A DNA stretch of 64,000 nt from Methylotuvimicrobium alcaliphilum 20Z (GCF_000968535.2 NC_016112.1:3782001-3846000); one strand, 5' to 3'; positions 7,898 to 16,876 are shown, numbered from the stretch's first letter. Numbers and translations: made by a program. Notes: generated by a model not told the origin, from the letters alone.

Positions 7898-8521
7898 TTA
7901 TCGGAGACTGCCGGTCAATTGCCGATACAGCGCCGAAAACCGCTCGCCTATAATAGACCAATCGTAGAGTTGCGCCCGGCTTTGCCCGGCCGTTGCCAAA
8001 GCCTGCCGTAAGTCCGAATTGACCATGAGTCGCTCGATCGCCGCTTCAAGCTCCTCCGGTTGCTCGGGGGAAATTAACAGGCCGGTTTTGAGATGCGTGA
8101 TCACTTCGCTAATACCGCCGGTTTTCGTGCTAATTACAGCCGTTCCGCTCGCCATTGCCTCCAACAAAATAACGCCCTGCCCTTCGGTGTCTCCTTTGCC
8201 GTCGACGACAGACGGCGCGATGAATATATCGGCTGCGGCGTAATAGTCCGTTAAATCTTGATTAGGAATGCGGCCGTGAAATTTAACCCTGTCGGACAGC
8301 CCATACCGGCACGCCAATGCTTCGAGCGAATCGCGTTCGGTACCGTCGCCGATTATCCAAAGCTCGGTTTTATGTTTTAAATCGTCCGGCAACAAATGCA
8401 CGGCGCGAATTAAATCGGCCACGCCTTTTTTTTCAACCAACCGGCCGACAAACAGCAAAACCAAGGTATCGGAATTTAGCGCCGCTCCAGGATGAATGAT
8501 TTGGTAACGGCTTTTGCCCAT
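7898..8521 (-). pseudogene. N-terminally truncated GT-B glycosyltransferase (family 4)
   Basis: 207 residues covering only the C-terminal Rossmann half of a GT4 enzyme: LLFVGRLVEKKGVADLIRAV, LWIIGDGTERDSLEALA, VKFHGRIPNQDLTDYYAAAD and the nucleotide-sugar site EGQGVILLEAMASGTAVIST. Normal enzymes are ~370-400 residues. The acceptor-binding N-terminal half is gone and the sequence upstream of 8521 is repeat DNA. The ATG at 8521 may be fortuitous. It belongs to the same decayed polysaccharide cluster. Confidence 0.78.
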
Positions 8522-8655
8522 CGCTTAGCTCCGCATGCATTCCCACGGGAGCGTCAACACCATTAAGTTACCTGATTAGCAAGTTTCTTCAGCTAAAGCC
8601 CAAAAACCAGCATATCCCTAGCAGGACGGGGTTTGCAACCCCGTCCTGCTTTTCC
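8522..8655. repeat. Repeat junction replacing the glycosyltransferase 5' half
   Basis: Contains a GCATTCCCACGGGAGCG hairpin piece, CCTGATTAGCAAGTTTCTTCAGC (also at 40840, 47910 and 48120) and a GGACGGGGTTTGCAACCCCG palindrome. Three repeat families are joined end to end. Confidence 0.65.
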
Positions 8656-9213
8656 TTATTCCCACAAATGACTCAAACTAAATGAATGCTCGGCAAATGG
8701 ATCGGCGCTGACTTGATCGTCATCCTTTAAACTCTGCTGCAATAGCCAATGACCTTCTTGTAAGCGATACGTTTCGAGCGTATGCAACATCGGATCGATC
8801 AACCAACAATAGAACACACCCAGACCCGCATAAATCGGCATTTTTTCGCTGCGATCGATTTTGGCGGTTGCGGGCGATAAAACCTCGCAGACCCAATCGG
8901 GCACCATTTCAAACCAAGCCGTCTCCGGCAGTTGCGGCATGCGTTGTTTACGCCATCCTGCGAGATCCGATACCAAAACATGACCGCCGATGTGCAATTC
9001 CGGCTCGTCAAGTATCCACCAGCCGGTAGAACCACCATGTCTACCATGAAATAGTGAACCAATTTCAATACCCAACGATGAACAAGTCAAAGCATGCTTC
9101 GGCGCGGGCCTCGGCTGCACTTCCAAACGTCCATTGATGATCTCACCGACCAAATTTTCGGGCAAAGCCAGAATATCGTCATAACTGGGTAATTTAAGCG
9201 CGGTGTTTGCCAT
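8656..9213 (-). CDS. Uma2-family (DUF820) putative endonuclease, copy 2
   Basis: 185 residues from ATG at 9213 (MANTALKLPSYDDI), near-identical to the protein at 1678-2232 including the EVLSPATAKIDRSEKMP core. The copies differ sharply in one patch (SSLGIEIGSLFHGRHGGSTG here), suggesting gene conversion or a different parental allele. The ribosome site and ~200 bp of upstream DNA, including a palindromic repeat, are shared, so this is a segmental duplication. Confidence 0.8.
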   Translation of the reverse strand: MANTALKLPSYDDILALPENLVGEIINGRLEVQPRPAPKHALTCSSLGIEIGSLFHGRHGGSTGWWILDEPELHIGGHVLVSDLAGWRKQRMPQLPETAWFEMVPDWVCEVLSPATAKIDRSEKMPIYAGLGVFYCWLIDPMLHTLETYRLQEGHWLLQQSLKDDDQVSADPFAEHSFSLSHLWE

Positions 9214-9331
9214 GTATGCCTCACTTTTCCAATTGACACAATCAATTGGCGTCTTACTGATCAATCGTTGGGAGTATAGCATAACCGCATAACTCGGCAT
9301 TTGGTTGGGACACTTGCGGGCTTCCCTGTCC

Positions 9332-9455
9332 AGCGGGACGGGTTATGTAACCCGTCCCCAACGTTTCGGTTTGGCACAAACATATCGGCTTGCTTTGACC
9401 ACGGGCGCAACGTTTATGACGGGGTTACAAACCGCGTCTTGCTGAAGCTGGGGAT
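9332..9455. repeat. Double-palindrome repeat upstream of Uma2 copy 2
   Basis: GGGACGGGTTATGTAACCCGTCCC followed by AACGTTTCGGTTTGGC and a degenerate second palindrome. It corresponds to the copy at 2337-2450 beside the first Uma2 gene. Confidence 0.7.
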
Positions 9456-9519
9456 TGGGAGCGTGATATTAAAAATCACAAATCAAAGACTTGACCCCGG
9501 CTTTCTTCGTCCTGCGGGC

Positions 9520-9815
9520 TCAAATCGATTTATGCAATTCTTGCTTGATTGTCTCTCGCACCATGTCGGATAAAGTCAAACCATGGGCAAACTGTTTGAG
9601 AGCTTCATTCATTAACGTTTGATAACTGCCGCCGCTCATTTCCGCACGCGCTTTAAAATTGCCAGCGTCTCGCTATCCACTCGCATGGTGATGCGCATCT
9701 TGTTGCCATGTTGGGCCTGTAGTTTGGCCAAGGCAGGAACCTGCGAAACCGGCTTGGCGTCGGCAAAGTCCATATCAGTATAGCGCTCGTACATTGGATC
9801 AGAATTGTTGTTCAT
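9520..9815 (-). pseudogene. Frameshifted BrnA-like antitoxin
   Basis: From ATG at 9815: MNNNSDPMYERYTDMDFADA, KPVSQVPALAKLQAQHG, NKMRITMRVDSETLAILK. The frame is then lost at a TTTTAAAG run near 9655 (one base missing). The shifted frame continues ARAEMSGGSYQTLMNEALKQF and on to a stop at 9520. Together they rebuild a complete BrnA-type RHH antitoxin. It overlaps the end of the brnT-like gene. Confidence 0.75.
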
Positions 9816-10075
9816 AGCGTTTCTTCTGCGGTTGGTTGGCTTTCCATGCGGAAATCAGGCGCACACAGTCGCCTCGTAACGTCCACACCACGACTAAAAT
9901 ACGATCTTTCCCACCCATGCCCAGCGATACAAAACGCTGCTCGTCGGCAGCATCGACATGCTTCACATGTCAGCGCGTATGGGTCTAACAATACATGCTT
10001 GGCTTCCTCAAAAGTTACGCCCTCATGATTTATGGGATTAGCGGCAGCTTTGTCGGAATCGTATTCAATCTTCAT
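9799..10075 (-). pseudogene. Frameshifted BrnT-like toxin
   Basis: The first 36 residues (MKIEYDSDKAAANPINHEGV, TFEEAKHVLLDPYALT) are typical BrnT/DUF497. A single-base indel near 9966 then switches frame. The other frame continues VKHVDAADEQRFVSLGMGGK, DRILVVVWTLRGDCVRLISAWKAN, the remaining BrnT core, to a stop at 9799 inside the antitoxin start. With frameshifts in both genes this module is dead. Confidence 0.78.
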
Positions 10076-10094
10076 TGATCAATAATATGTATAA

Positions 10095-10445
10095 TTGTGC
10101 ATAAAGGCAATTCGGTTTCGAGAAGCTAGAGCTTCTCAGACTGCATTCCCAAGCAAAGAGCTTGGGAACGAGCGAATCCAGCTTTATAATCCGTTTGATT
10201 ATTTGCAAAGTGACGAGGAGATTACCGAGTATTTAACTCAAGCACTTATGGATGACGATCCGCGCGTTTTGGGGATTGCGTTAGGGTATTTGGCTAAAGC
10301 GCGCGGCATAGCAGATTTGGCTGAAAAAACAGGGCTGAATCGAGAAAGTTTATATAAAACGCTATCAGGGAAAACGCAACCGAAATGGAGCACCATTAAC
10401 CGAATTATCAAGGCACTGAATATTAGGATTCAAGCGGTAACTTAA
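10095..10445 (+). CDS. HigA-like addiction-module antidote (COG3636), 5' end replaced
   Basis: From about residue 30 the protein matches putative addiction-module antidotes: YNPFDYLQSDEEITEYLTQA, LGIALGYLAKARGIADLAEKTGLNRESLYKTLSGKTQPKWSTINRIIKAL. This is an HTH DNA-binding fold. The first ~28 residues are translated from a repeat (GCTAGAGCTTCTCAG ... CAAGCAAAGAGCTTGGGAACG), so the natural start has been lost or displaced. No HigB/RelE toxin lies beside it; it is an orphan antitoxin whose expression is uncertain. Confidence 0.6.
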   Translation: MCIKAIRFREARASQTAFPSKELGNERIQLYNPFDYLQSDEEITEYLTQALMDDDPRVLGIALGYLAKARGIADLAEKTGLNRESLYKTLSGKTQPKWSTINRIIKALNIRIQAVT

Positions 10446-10753
10446 TCTATCCTGATTAGCGGGATTGCTTCAGCTAAAGCCAAACAGCTAAGTTATTCAT
10501 CAGCGGGATGGGCAGTTTGTAGTAGCGGCTACCCGGCCGCGAACGTTGCAGGTAGATAAGCGCTTCCGGCTCCGCTTATCGCGCCTAGGTCTGCGCTCCC
10601 ACATACATAAAACGAAACCAGTGCCTATTAAAAGACCTAAAAGCTCCTTTTCTTCTCTGAAAAATGCTTAATTAAGACCTACCCCCCCCTTCTCTACATT
10701 TTAATGTCAAATTCAAGGCCTGCCCCCAATATCGCTCTACGCGGTTAACGTGA

Positions 10754-11070
10754 TCACGCAATCGCCATCAGCCCTTTTTTCTGGATAACGGTGAGCAGCC
10801 GCAAAGCCGGTCCACCAGGCTTTTTTACACCACGCTCCCAGTCAGAAACAAGATTCTTGGAAACACGAGGTAGCGTGCAAACACCGGCTGCGAGATGTGC
10901 TCACGCAAACGGATCTCCTTGATCTCTTCCGGTGTCAGTACATGAATCGGCGTCAGACACGCCTCATCAAATTCACGCATCGTCTGCTTATCGACGGCGC
11001 CAATTTCGTGCAAAGCCTCCATCGTCTCATGGATGGCGGCAAAGGCATCGCTGCGGTATTTCTTAGGCAT
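10754..11070 (-). pseudogene. Frameshifted NadS/HigA-type antitoxin
   Basis: From ATG at 11070: MPKKYRSDAFAAIHETMEAL, IDE-type linker, MREFDEACLTPIHVLTPEEIKEIRLREHISQPVFARYL, the start of an HTH of COG2944 antitoxins. One base is missing near 10870. The other frame continues RVSKNLVSDWERGVKKPGGP, ALRLLTVIQKKGLMAIA to a stop at 10754. The recognition helix is therefore out of frame. It overlaps the toxin gene by 8 bp. Confidence 0.78.
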
Positions 11071-11614
11071 CTTTCACAACCTCCTCAAACTGACCGTTTT
11101 CGATGAGCCGTTGCAAATGCTCATCGGTGAGTGCAAGAACCTGCTTAGCCATCTTCTTGAACTGGATCTCTTCATCCTCCCGGATGTTACCCTGCTCGCT
11201 CTTAGGGAATCCAAAAACGAAGAAAGCTTTGTCCTCCTTGCGGTACAACACAATGCTGCGGTATCCCTTGGACTTGCCGGCACCTGGACGCGCAATCCGC
11301 TGCTTGATTACGCCACCCCCCAGATCGGCATTGATCTGACCTTGTTCGGCACGCTCCACCGCACCCCAAAGTGCTTCGGCTGAGATTTTTTCTTTGCGGG
11401 CAAACCGCGGCTTCCTACTTAAGGCGGGACAAAAGCACTAAGGATTAACCGTTCGCCCTGAGCCTGTCGAAGGGTGGACGGTTAATCCGCCCATGGTTCG
11501 ACAAGGCTCTCCTGAGCTTAGCCGAAGGGCTCACCACGAACGGATTAACCTTAAGCTGTCCCGTGTTAAGTGAGTAGCCCAAACCGCTCAAACCAGGCAT
11601 TTTTAAAAACTCAC
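11063..11614 (-). pseudogene. RelE-like (NadT/COG4737) toxin disrupted by a family-2 MITE
   Basis: The 3' part (11063-11400) encodes FARKEKISAEALWGAVERAEQ, INADLGGGVIKQRIARPGAG, KSKGYRSIVLYRKEDKAFFVFGFPKSE, typical of COG4737 toxins. Its 5' part (FKNAWFERF) lies beyond the 171-bp element at 11409-11579, and CAAACCGC is duplicated at the junctions. Removing the element and one copy of the duplication restores WFERFARKEKIS. The 5' fragment also needs one T removed to read from a GTG at 11614. The toxin is inactivated at least once by transposition. Confidence 0.8.
11409..11579. mobile_element. 171-bp MITE, family 2 (8-bp TSD)
   Basis: Ends GGCTTCCTACTTAAGGCGGG and (complement) GGCTACTCACTTAACACGGG; CAAACCGC flanks both sides. 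The interior contains the same CGTTCGCCCTGAGCCTGTCG core found in family 1, plus a ~25-bp extra piece not present in the copy at 29402. The rest of 11615-11879 shows no gene. Confidence 0.88.
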
Positions 11615-11879
11615 AAACCAAAGCACTCCATTTAGTGAGCTCATGGCATCACAATAAGCATGACACATTAAAACAAAATTATCCCCCTAACTCCATCGTC
11701 TGCTCGTGCCGACCATAGCTATCGGAACGCTCTTACTCTGCCCCGAGTGCCGCCACTAAATACCTCTAGCCTCTTGGCTGATGTAACATAAAAGGTAATT
11801 ATGGGAATCATAAATAATGTGTACCTGACCCCAGTTATTCGACCCCAGTTATTTCTCAGTTATTTCTTAATCCCACGAG

Positions 11880-12782
11880 CTACGGCTTAAATAACTGCTC
11901 CAACGTATCGACAAACAAGATACGCTCCACCCATTGATCCAACTGAGCCTTATCGGCGTGATTGATTTTTTCTTCCGCCCAAGCTGGAAGTTCGCCGAAT
12001 TTCAGTTGTAACTGCTTGGTCAATGTCTGTGTTTCGCCCTCTTGCCGCCCTTCTTTTCGACCTTCTTTTCGGCCTTCTTCTCGGCCTTCTTCTCTTAATA
12101 TCTGTGCCAATCCCATACGATCCTCCGCTTCAGGTAAATAGTCATTACGATAGGTTGCGATTTCCGCGTCGGTCAAATCCGCGTAATAATCGACAAAGTC
12201 GACGTATTTTAGTTGCTTATTCGGGTCTTGTTCCAGTAGCGCCAAGCCCAATTGCGCATCGTGGTAGATGTCCAATTTTTGACCTTTGGCATAGCGCATA
12301 TTCGGTAAGTTCAAACGCGCGACGATATTATCACTGTCGCGGTAAGCATCCGCCGAAAGGTTCTTCAGCTCACAAGCGATATAGCGAAATCTCAGATAAT
12401 TATGCCGATCGCCGCCTAAATGCAATTCGTAAGGGTGACGTCCTCGATCCAGAAAAATCACAATGGGAACCACCCTGTCGGTTTGCGCCAACTCGGCTAA
12501 ATCCAGACAATAATGCGCCAATCGATAAATCGAAAACCGCCGGGCTTCGGTTTCTTCTTCCAGAAGAAACAAAACCACTTCGCGCCGTCCATCGAGCCAT
12601 TCGACCAGTAGCGGCGTATCCAGCTCATGAAAGCGGTCGCCGAGCCGTTCTTTCAGCTGCTCCTGACGAAATGGAATGATGCGCGCTTGCGGCAAGTCGT
12701 CGGGCGTTTCCTCGGCGGCAAAAAACTGCAAGGCTTGCACGGGGTAGTCGAGAATCAGATTTTTAAAGTTTTGATCGTGCAT
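11880..12782 (-). CDS. Rpn/DUF4351-family putative nuclease
   Basis: 300 residues. The N-terminal two thirds resemble Rpn-type PD-(D/E)XK proteins (LLVEWLDGRREVVLFLLEEETEARRFSIYRLAHYCLDL, then IACELKNLSADAYRDSDNIVARLNLPNM). After YLPEAEDRMGLAQILREEG there is a charged repeat (REEGRKEGRKEGRQEGETQ), then a DUF4351-like helical end (LQLKFGELPAWAEEKINHAD). Relatives promote recombination or act in phage defence; the role here is unknown. The repeated EGR codons are a possible slippage site. Confidence 0.7.
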   Translation of the reverse strand: MHDQNFKNLILDYPVQALQFFAAEETPDDLPQARIIPFRQEQLKERLGDRFHELDTPLLVEWLDGRREVVLFLLEEETEARRFSIYRLAHYCLDLAELAQTDRVVPIVIFLDRGRHPYELHLGGDRHNYLRFRYIACELKNLSADAYRDSDNIVARLNLPNMRYAKGQKLDIYHDAQLGLALLEQDPNKQLKYVDFVDYYADLTDAEIATYRNDYLPEAEDRMGLAQILREEGREEGRKEGRKEGRQEGETQTLTKQLQLKFGELPAWAEEKINHADKAQLDQWVERILFVDTLEQLFKP

Positions 12783-13123
12783 GGTTCAGGTCTCGTTTCC
12801 ACGCTCCAGTGAACGTTATTATACATAAACTGTAGGCTAATTTTTTTGAGACGAGCGCATGATACAAACGCCAACCCGCCCGATTATCGACAAAATCATG
12901 CGTAAACACTCTCACTTCGGCATGTCTTCTTGCAAAACCGTCATCGCCGGCATGAAAATGTCAAATGTAAGGCCTGAACCCGATTTTTCCTTAAGGGATT
13001 GGCTTGGCTTATCGATTACGACAAGCTAATGTACACCCATTAACTTTCCTGTAACCGAAAAAAAGTAACCCGACCCCTTTTTTTTGACCCCTTTTTTTTG
13101 ACCCCTTTTTTTCTGTAGGCACA
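12783..13123. repeat. Gene-free stretch with a dispersed repeat and GACCCCTTTTTT tandem
   Basis: Bases 12995-13084 repeat the stretch at ~3625-3732 (TTAAGGGATTGGCTTGGCTT ... TTTCCTGTAACCGA). They are followed by three tandem GACCCCTTTTTTTT units. 12840-12990 shows no recognisable feature. Confidence 0.6.
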
Positions 13124-13160
13124 AAAAACCCCGGTTGGATAGACCTTCCGGGGTTTTGGT
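13124..13160 (-). terminator. Rho-independent terminator of pilA
   Basis: AAAACCCCGG and CCGGGGTTTT arms with a 13-base loop; in the pilA direction the stem is followed by T-rich sequence. It sits about 55 bp after the pilA stop. Confidence 0.8.
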
Positions 13161-13214
13161 TTGTGTCAGGCGTTTAGGTACGCGCAGCGTACCCTACCTG
13201 GCTAGATTTATGTC

Positions 13215-13646
13215 TTAACGACAAGAACCAGGCATCCATTTCAGCGGCGTTCCTGTACATACCCATTTTGTAATGAAACCAACATTGGCCAATGGGTCTG
13301 GTGTCAAGATAACTTGCGGTTGAGCGGCATCTGGAAAGTTTTGACCATCAGCTGTTACAGTACCATCAGCTGCTACGGCAAGTGCAGCAACGTATTCTGT
13401 TGGGTTAAAATCATCGCCACAGCTTGTATAGTCTGCCTGTGTTAAATCGGCCGATGATTGGTTGATTTCTGAAACGCAGGTTCTTGCAGTACTTGCCGCC
13501 AATACAATTTCAGAGACTTTCGCCCTATTTGTGTAATCCTGATAAGCCGGCAGCGCGACCGCCGCCAAGATACCAATGATCGCGACCACGATCATCAGCT
13601 CGATCAAGGTAAAACCTTGTTGTGTTTGTGTTTTAAAATTTTTCAT
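13215..13646 (-). CDS. pilA: Type IV major pilin
   Basis: 143 residues. A short basic leader ([11 protein letters not shown]) is followed by the prepilin peptidase site G^[27 protein letters not shown], with Phe at +1 and Glu at +5. The C-terminus has two Cys bracketing a short loop ([13 protein letters not shown]), the usual pilin D-region. The ATG at 13646 has an AAAGGTGG ribosome site 5 bp upstream, so the longer GTG frame is not used. It lies alone, with its own terminator and a sigma54-type promoter, and is likely controlled by PilS/PilR at 29843-32808. Confidence 0.93.
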   Translation of the reverse strand: MKNFKTQTQQGFTLIELMIVVAIIGILAAVALPAYQDYTNRAKVSEIVLAASTARTCVSEINQSSADLTQADYTSCGDDFNPTEYVAALAVAADGTVTADGQNFPDAAQPQVILTPDPLANVGFITKWVCTGTPLKWMPGSCR

Positions 13647-13704
13647 GGTAACCACCTTTGTGTTGGTAGAAAAGTTCGAATTGACTTGAATTCAGTCAAG
13701 ATAC

Positions 13705-13720
13705 TGCATTCGCCATGCCA
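13705..13720 (-). promoter_or_regulatory. Sigma54 (-24/-12) promoter of pilA
   Basis: In the pilA direction the sequence is TGGCATGGCGAATGCA. This matches the TGGCACG-N4-TTGCW consensus at all but two positions and keeps the GG/GC spacing exactly. It lies ~59 bp before the ATG. RpoN plus PilR activation of pilA is known in other Gammaproteobacteria. Confidence 0.82.
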
Positions 13721-13749
13721 ACCTTGAGAGAAAAAGCAAATTCCCTTTT

Positions 13750-14055
13750 ATTTCAATATATTAGGCGAACACACTTTCGGTGAGCGACGTGATGCAGCCG
13801 CCCGGGCCGGAAATTCTACTCGCTAAGACTTTCTAAAAACGGCGGTTTATGACAATTTTTGTCAGTGCTGTGATTGACTTTCTTAATAACTCCGGTGAGG
13901 ATTGCGCATAAGTTGACAAGTGATACGCTTCTAAAAAGGGGTCAGGTTACTTTTTCTTGATAGCATAAAAAGGGGTCAGGTTACTTTTTCTTGATTACGA
14001 GCCATAGCGCCGTAAACAAAAAAATCAGGGTCACATCAAAAAATCAGGGTCAGGC
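13750..14055. repeat. Gene-free stretch with AAAAAGGGGTCAGGTTACTTTTT repeats
   Basis: Two direct copies of AAAAAGGGGTCAGGTTACTT (13935 and 13969) and an AAAAATCAGGGTCA pair precede the left end of the ISAs1-type element. These motifs also occur at 959 and 15596. Between 13750 and 13930 nothing was recognised beyond possible PilR-binding space. Confidence 0.55.
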
Positions 14056-15268
14056 CCAGGGCAAACGCATTAAAAATACTGTTAAAACATAGAGTTTAGA
14101 GGTATCGTATCGGAATTTTGCGTATGTTACCAACGGACTGCAGTTTAATTAAGCACTTTTCCAACGTGACTGATCCCCGAATTGAACGTAAGAAACTTCA
14201 TCAGTTGATGGATATCATTGTACTCACTGTTTGCGCCTCGTTAAGCGGTGCTGAGGGTTGGGAAGCCATTGAAGAGTTTGGCCATAATAAATTAGATTGG
14301 TTAAGGCAGTTTGTACCGTTAAAGAATGGCATTCCATCGCATGATTGCTTGGCGTATGTCATTTCTCGATTGTCACCGAAAGAATTTCAACGTTGCTTTA
14401 TAGATTGGGTGAACGCCATTCGCGAAGTAATACCCGATGAAGTGATTGCGATAGATGGCAAAACCGCACGCCGTTCGCATGACCGCAAACGCGGCCAAAA
14501 TCCGTTGCACATGGTCAGTGCCTGGGGTTGTGCGAATGGATTAGTGCTCGGCCAAGAAGCGACCGAAGAAAAGTCGAATGAAATTACCGCAATCCCGAAG
14601 CTATTGGCTTTGCTAGAACTCAAAGGTTGTATTGTGACCATTGATGCCATGGGCTGCCAGCGCACGATTGCTGAGCAAATCGTCGATCAAGGCGGTGATT
14701 ACTGTTTGGGCCTGAAAGGCAATCAAGGCGAATTGCATGAAGCCGTCGAGGATTTTTTCAACACGGCCAAGCAAGCGAATTTTAACCACGTCGAATACGC
14801 TTATCACGAAGAAATCGACAACGACCATGGGCGTTTAGAAACCCGCCGTTATTGGATTACCGAGGCGCTTTGTACGCTCCCGAAAACGGAGCTCTGGAAA
14901 GAATTACGCAGCATTGGCTTCGTGGAGCGCGAATGCCACATCGGCGATAAAGTAACAATCGAGCAGCGTTGTTTCATTAACAGCATTAAAGCCGATGCGC
15001 AGCTATTTGCGCGGGCTGTGCGCCATCACTGGGGTATTGAAAACCAATTGCACTGGCGCTTAGACGTGGTCTTTCGAGAAGATGACAACCGAATTCGAAA
15101 AGGTAATGCCGCTGCGATTATGACCACCATCCGGCATATCTGTGTCAATCTGTTCCAGCAAGAGGAATCTAAACTCAGCATGAAAAAGAAAAGACTCAAA
15201 GCCGCCTGGAACGATCGCTACCGCGCTAAATTGCTGTTAGGAAAGTAATTTTAATGCGTTTGCCCTGG
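14056..15268 (+). mobile_element. ISAs1-family insertion sequence
   Basis: 1,213 bp with perfect 20-bp terminal repeats (CCAGGGCAAACGCATTAAAA and its complement), flanked by the 8-bp duplication GGTCAGGC at 14048-14055 and 15269-15276. It carries a single intact transposase gene. The empty target reads GGGTCAGGCCTTACATTTGA, a repeat motif that recurs near 15645 and 47785. Confidence 0.93.
14124..15248 (+). CDS. ISAs1-family DDE transposase
   Basis: 374 residues from ATG at 14124. It opens with FSNVTDPRIERKKLHQLMDIIVL and GAEGWEAIEEFGHNKLDWL, the DDE_Tnp ISAs1 N-domain. Catalytic positions are visible as VIAIDGKTARRS (first Asp), GCIVTIDAMGCQ (second Asp) and HWGIENQLHWRLDVVFREDD (Glu). The frame is full length, so the element is probably active or recently active. 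Confidence 0.93.
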   Translation: MLPTDCSLIKHFSNVTDPRIERKKLHQLMDIIVLTVCASLSGAEGWEAIEEFGHNKLDWLRQFVPLKNGIPSHDCLAYVISRLSPKEFQRCFIDWVNAIREVIPDEVIAIDGKTARRSHDRKRGQNPLHMVSAWGCANGLVLGQEATEEKSNEITAIPKLLALLELKGCIVTIDAMGCQRTIAEQIVDQGGDYCLGLKGNQGELHEAVEDFFNTAKQANFNHVEYAYHEEIDNDHGRLETRRYWITEALCTLPKTELWKELRSIGFVERECHIGDKVTIEQRCFINSIKADAQLFARAVRHHWGIENQLHWRLDVVFREDDNRIRKGNAAAIMTTIRHICVNLFQQEESKLSMKKKRLKAAWNDRYRAKLLLGK

Positions 15269-15450
15269 GGTCAGGCCTTACATTTGACATCGAGGAAATC
15301 GGGCGACGGAGCCTGATCTTTCAGTTACGCATTATTTCGTTTCTAAGTCGCTTAGCCCGGTGGATGGCAAAGCTACGTCCATCAAAAAAGCCTTGGCATA
15401 AGGCATTCAAATCGTCGCATTATCAGTCTATCTATGCGAGAATTGCCGGC

Positions 15451-16584
15451 ATGGCTGAAGTTTATTCCGATGATTACGACACCCCCTGGAAAGACATACT
15501 CGAACATGCATTTCCTGAATTCATGGCCTTTTATTTTCCCAGCGCTCAAACGCAAATCGATTGGGATAAAGGATATGAATTTAAAAACACCCGTAAAAAG
15601 GGGTCAGGTTACTTTTTTTAGAAAAAAAGGATCAGTAATCGGGGTCAGACCTTACATTTGACACTTGGCGTAAAAGACTCGTGCGGGGCGGGTTATTCAA
15701 CCCGCCCCGAATGTTTCGATTTGCCTCAAACATTTCGGTTGGCTTTGGCCATAGGCGAAACGTTTCGGACGGGGTTTAAACCCCGTCCTGCTTAGAAGTT
15801 AGGCAAACGCTACGCCGATGCGCTGGTTCAAGTGACTTTATCGACAGGCATGGAAAGCTGGATTTATATTCATATCGAAATCCAAGGCCAAAAAGACCCG
15901 GCCTTTGCGCAACGCATGCTCACTTATAATTACCGGTTATTTGACCGTTATGCGCGGCCAATCGCCAGCCTTGCGGTTTTAGCCGACAACGATGCGCATT
16001 GGAAACCCGATCATTATGGCTTTAAGGTGCTGGGCTGTAGTCACCAGTTGAATTTTCCGGTTGCCAAATTATTGGAGTATGAAAGCGAACTTGAACAACT
16101 GGAAAAACATCCTAATCCTTTTGCGATTATCACGGCGGCGCACCTGCGCACACGGCAAACCAAGCATGATCCGGAATCACGCTATCGAGCCAAACAAGCC
16201 TTAGTGCGTTTACTGTACCAACAAGGCTGGGAGAAGCAGCGAATATTGGATCTCTTCGCTGTGCTGGATTGGATGATGCGTTTGCCCGATTGGCTCGAAC
16301 AGCAATTATGGCAAGATATTCAACTTATTGAAGGAGAAACTCAAATGCCCTATGTTACCAGCGTCGAACGGCTTGCCACTGAAAAAGGCATGCAAAAAGG
16401 CCGGCAACAAGAATGCCTTGCTCTGGTTACACGCCAATTACGCCGCAAATTTGGCCGCGAACCGGCCTTAGATAACGATTTGACGCAATTAAGCCTTTAT
16501 TCTTTAGCCGAGCTAGAAGAGCTGGCTGACGCCCTGTTGGATTTTAATAACATCGAAGATCTGGAAGCTTGGCTTACCCAATAA
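15451..16584 (+). pseudogene. Rpn/DUF4351-family gene split by repeat DNA
   Basis: The 5' part (15451-15593) reads MAEVYSDDYDTPWKDILEHA, FPEFMAFYFPSAQTQIDWDKGYEFKNT, the Rpn N-terminus. About 200 bp of repeats follow. The frame resumes near 15796 as GKRYADALVQV-like sequence, TLSTGMESWIYIHIEIQGQKDPAFAQRMLTYNYRLFDRY. The C-terminus (LALVTRQLRRKFG ... LEELADALLDFNNIEDLEAWL) is DUF4351. The nuclease domain is interrupted between its acidic residues and the IEIQGQ motif. The downstream part still has an ATG at 15844. Confidence 0.78.
15594..15795. repeat. Repeat block inserted into the Rpn-like gene
   Basis: Contains AAAAAGGGGTCAGGTTACTT, a GGTCAGACCTTACATTTGAC motif and one full double-palindrome repeat (GGCGGGTTATTCAACCCGCC ... 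GGACGGGGTTTAAACCCCGT). It sits between two halves of one protein, so it is a clear insertion. Confidence 0.75.
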
Positions 16585-16876
16585 GCCAGGCATGCAGGCT
16601 GTCCTATCGTTGTGGAGCGAGAAAATACTTTCACAGTCTCTCCCGTTTGGGAAAGACACACCGGAAGCTCCAGCTTCCTGAGACCGACACAACCTCCGCA
16701 CAATCCCAATCAACCTCGACTCGCTCGTTCAATTTTTCTTGATTGTCAGGAAGCTAGAGCTTCCTGAACAGGTTACCCAAGCTGGAGCTTGGGTAACAGC
16801 ATAAGCTTGGCTTACCCAATAAGCCAGGCATGCAGGCTGTCCTATCGTTGTGGAGCGAGAAAATACTTTCACAGTC
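16585..16876. repeat. AGCTGGAGCTTGGG / AAGCTAGAGCTTCC repeat block, left of the IS3 element
   Basis: One full and one partial unit of a ~235-bp repeat built from small hairpins (GGAAGCTCCAGCTTCC, AAGCTGGAGCTTGGGTAAC) and GCCAGGCATGCAGGCTGTCC. The second unit breaks off at TTTCACAGTC, where the IS3-family element begins; its other half follows the element at 18509. Confidence 0.8.
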
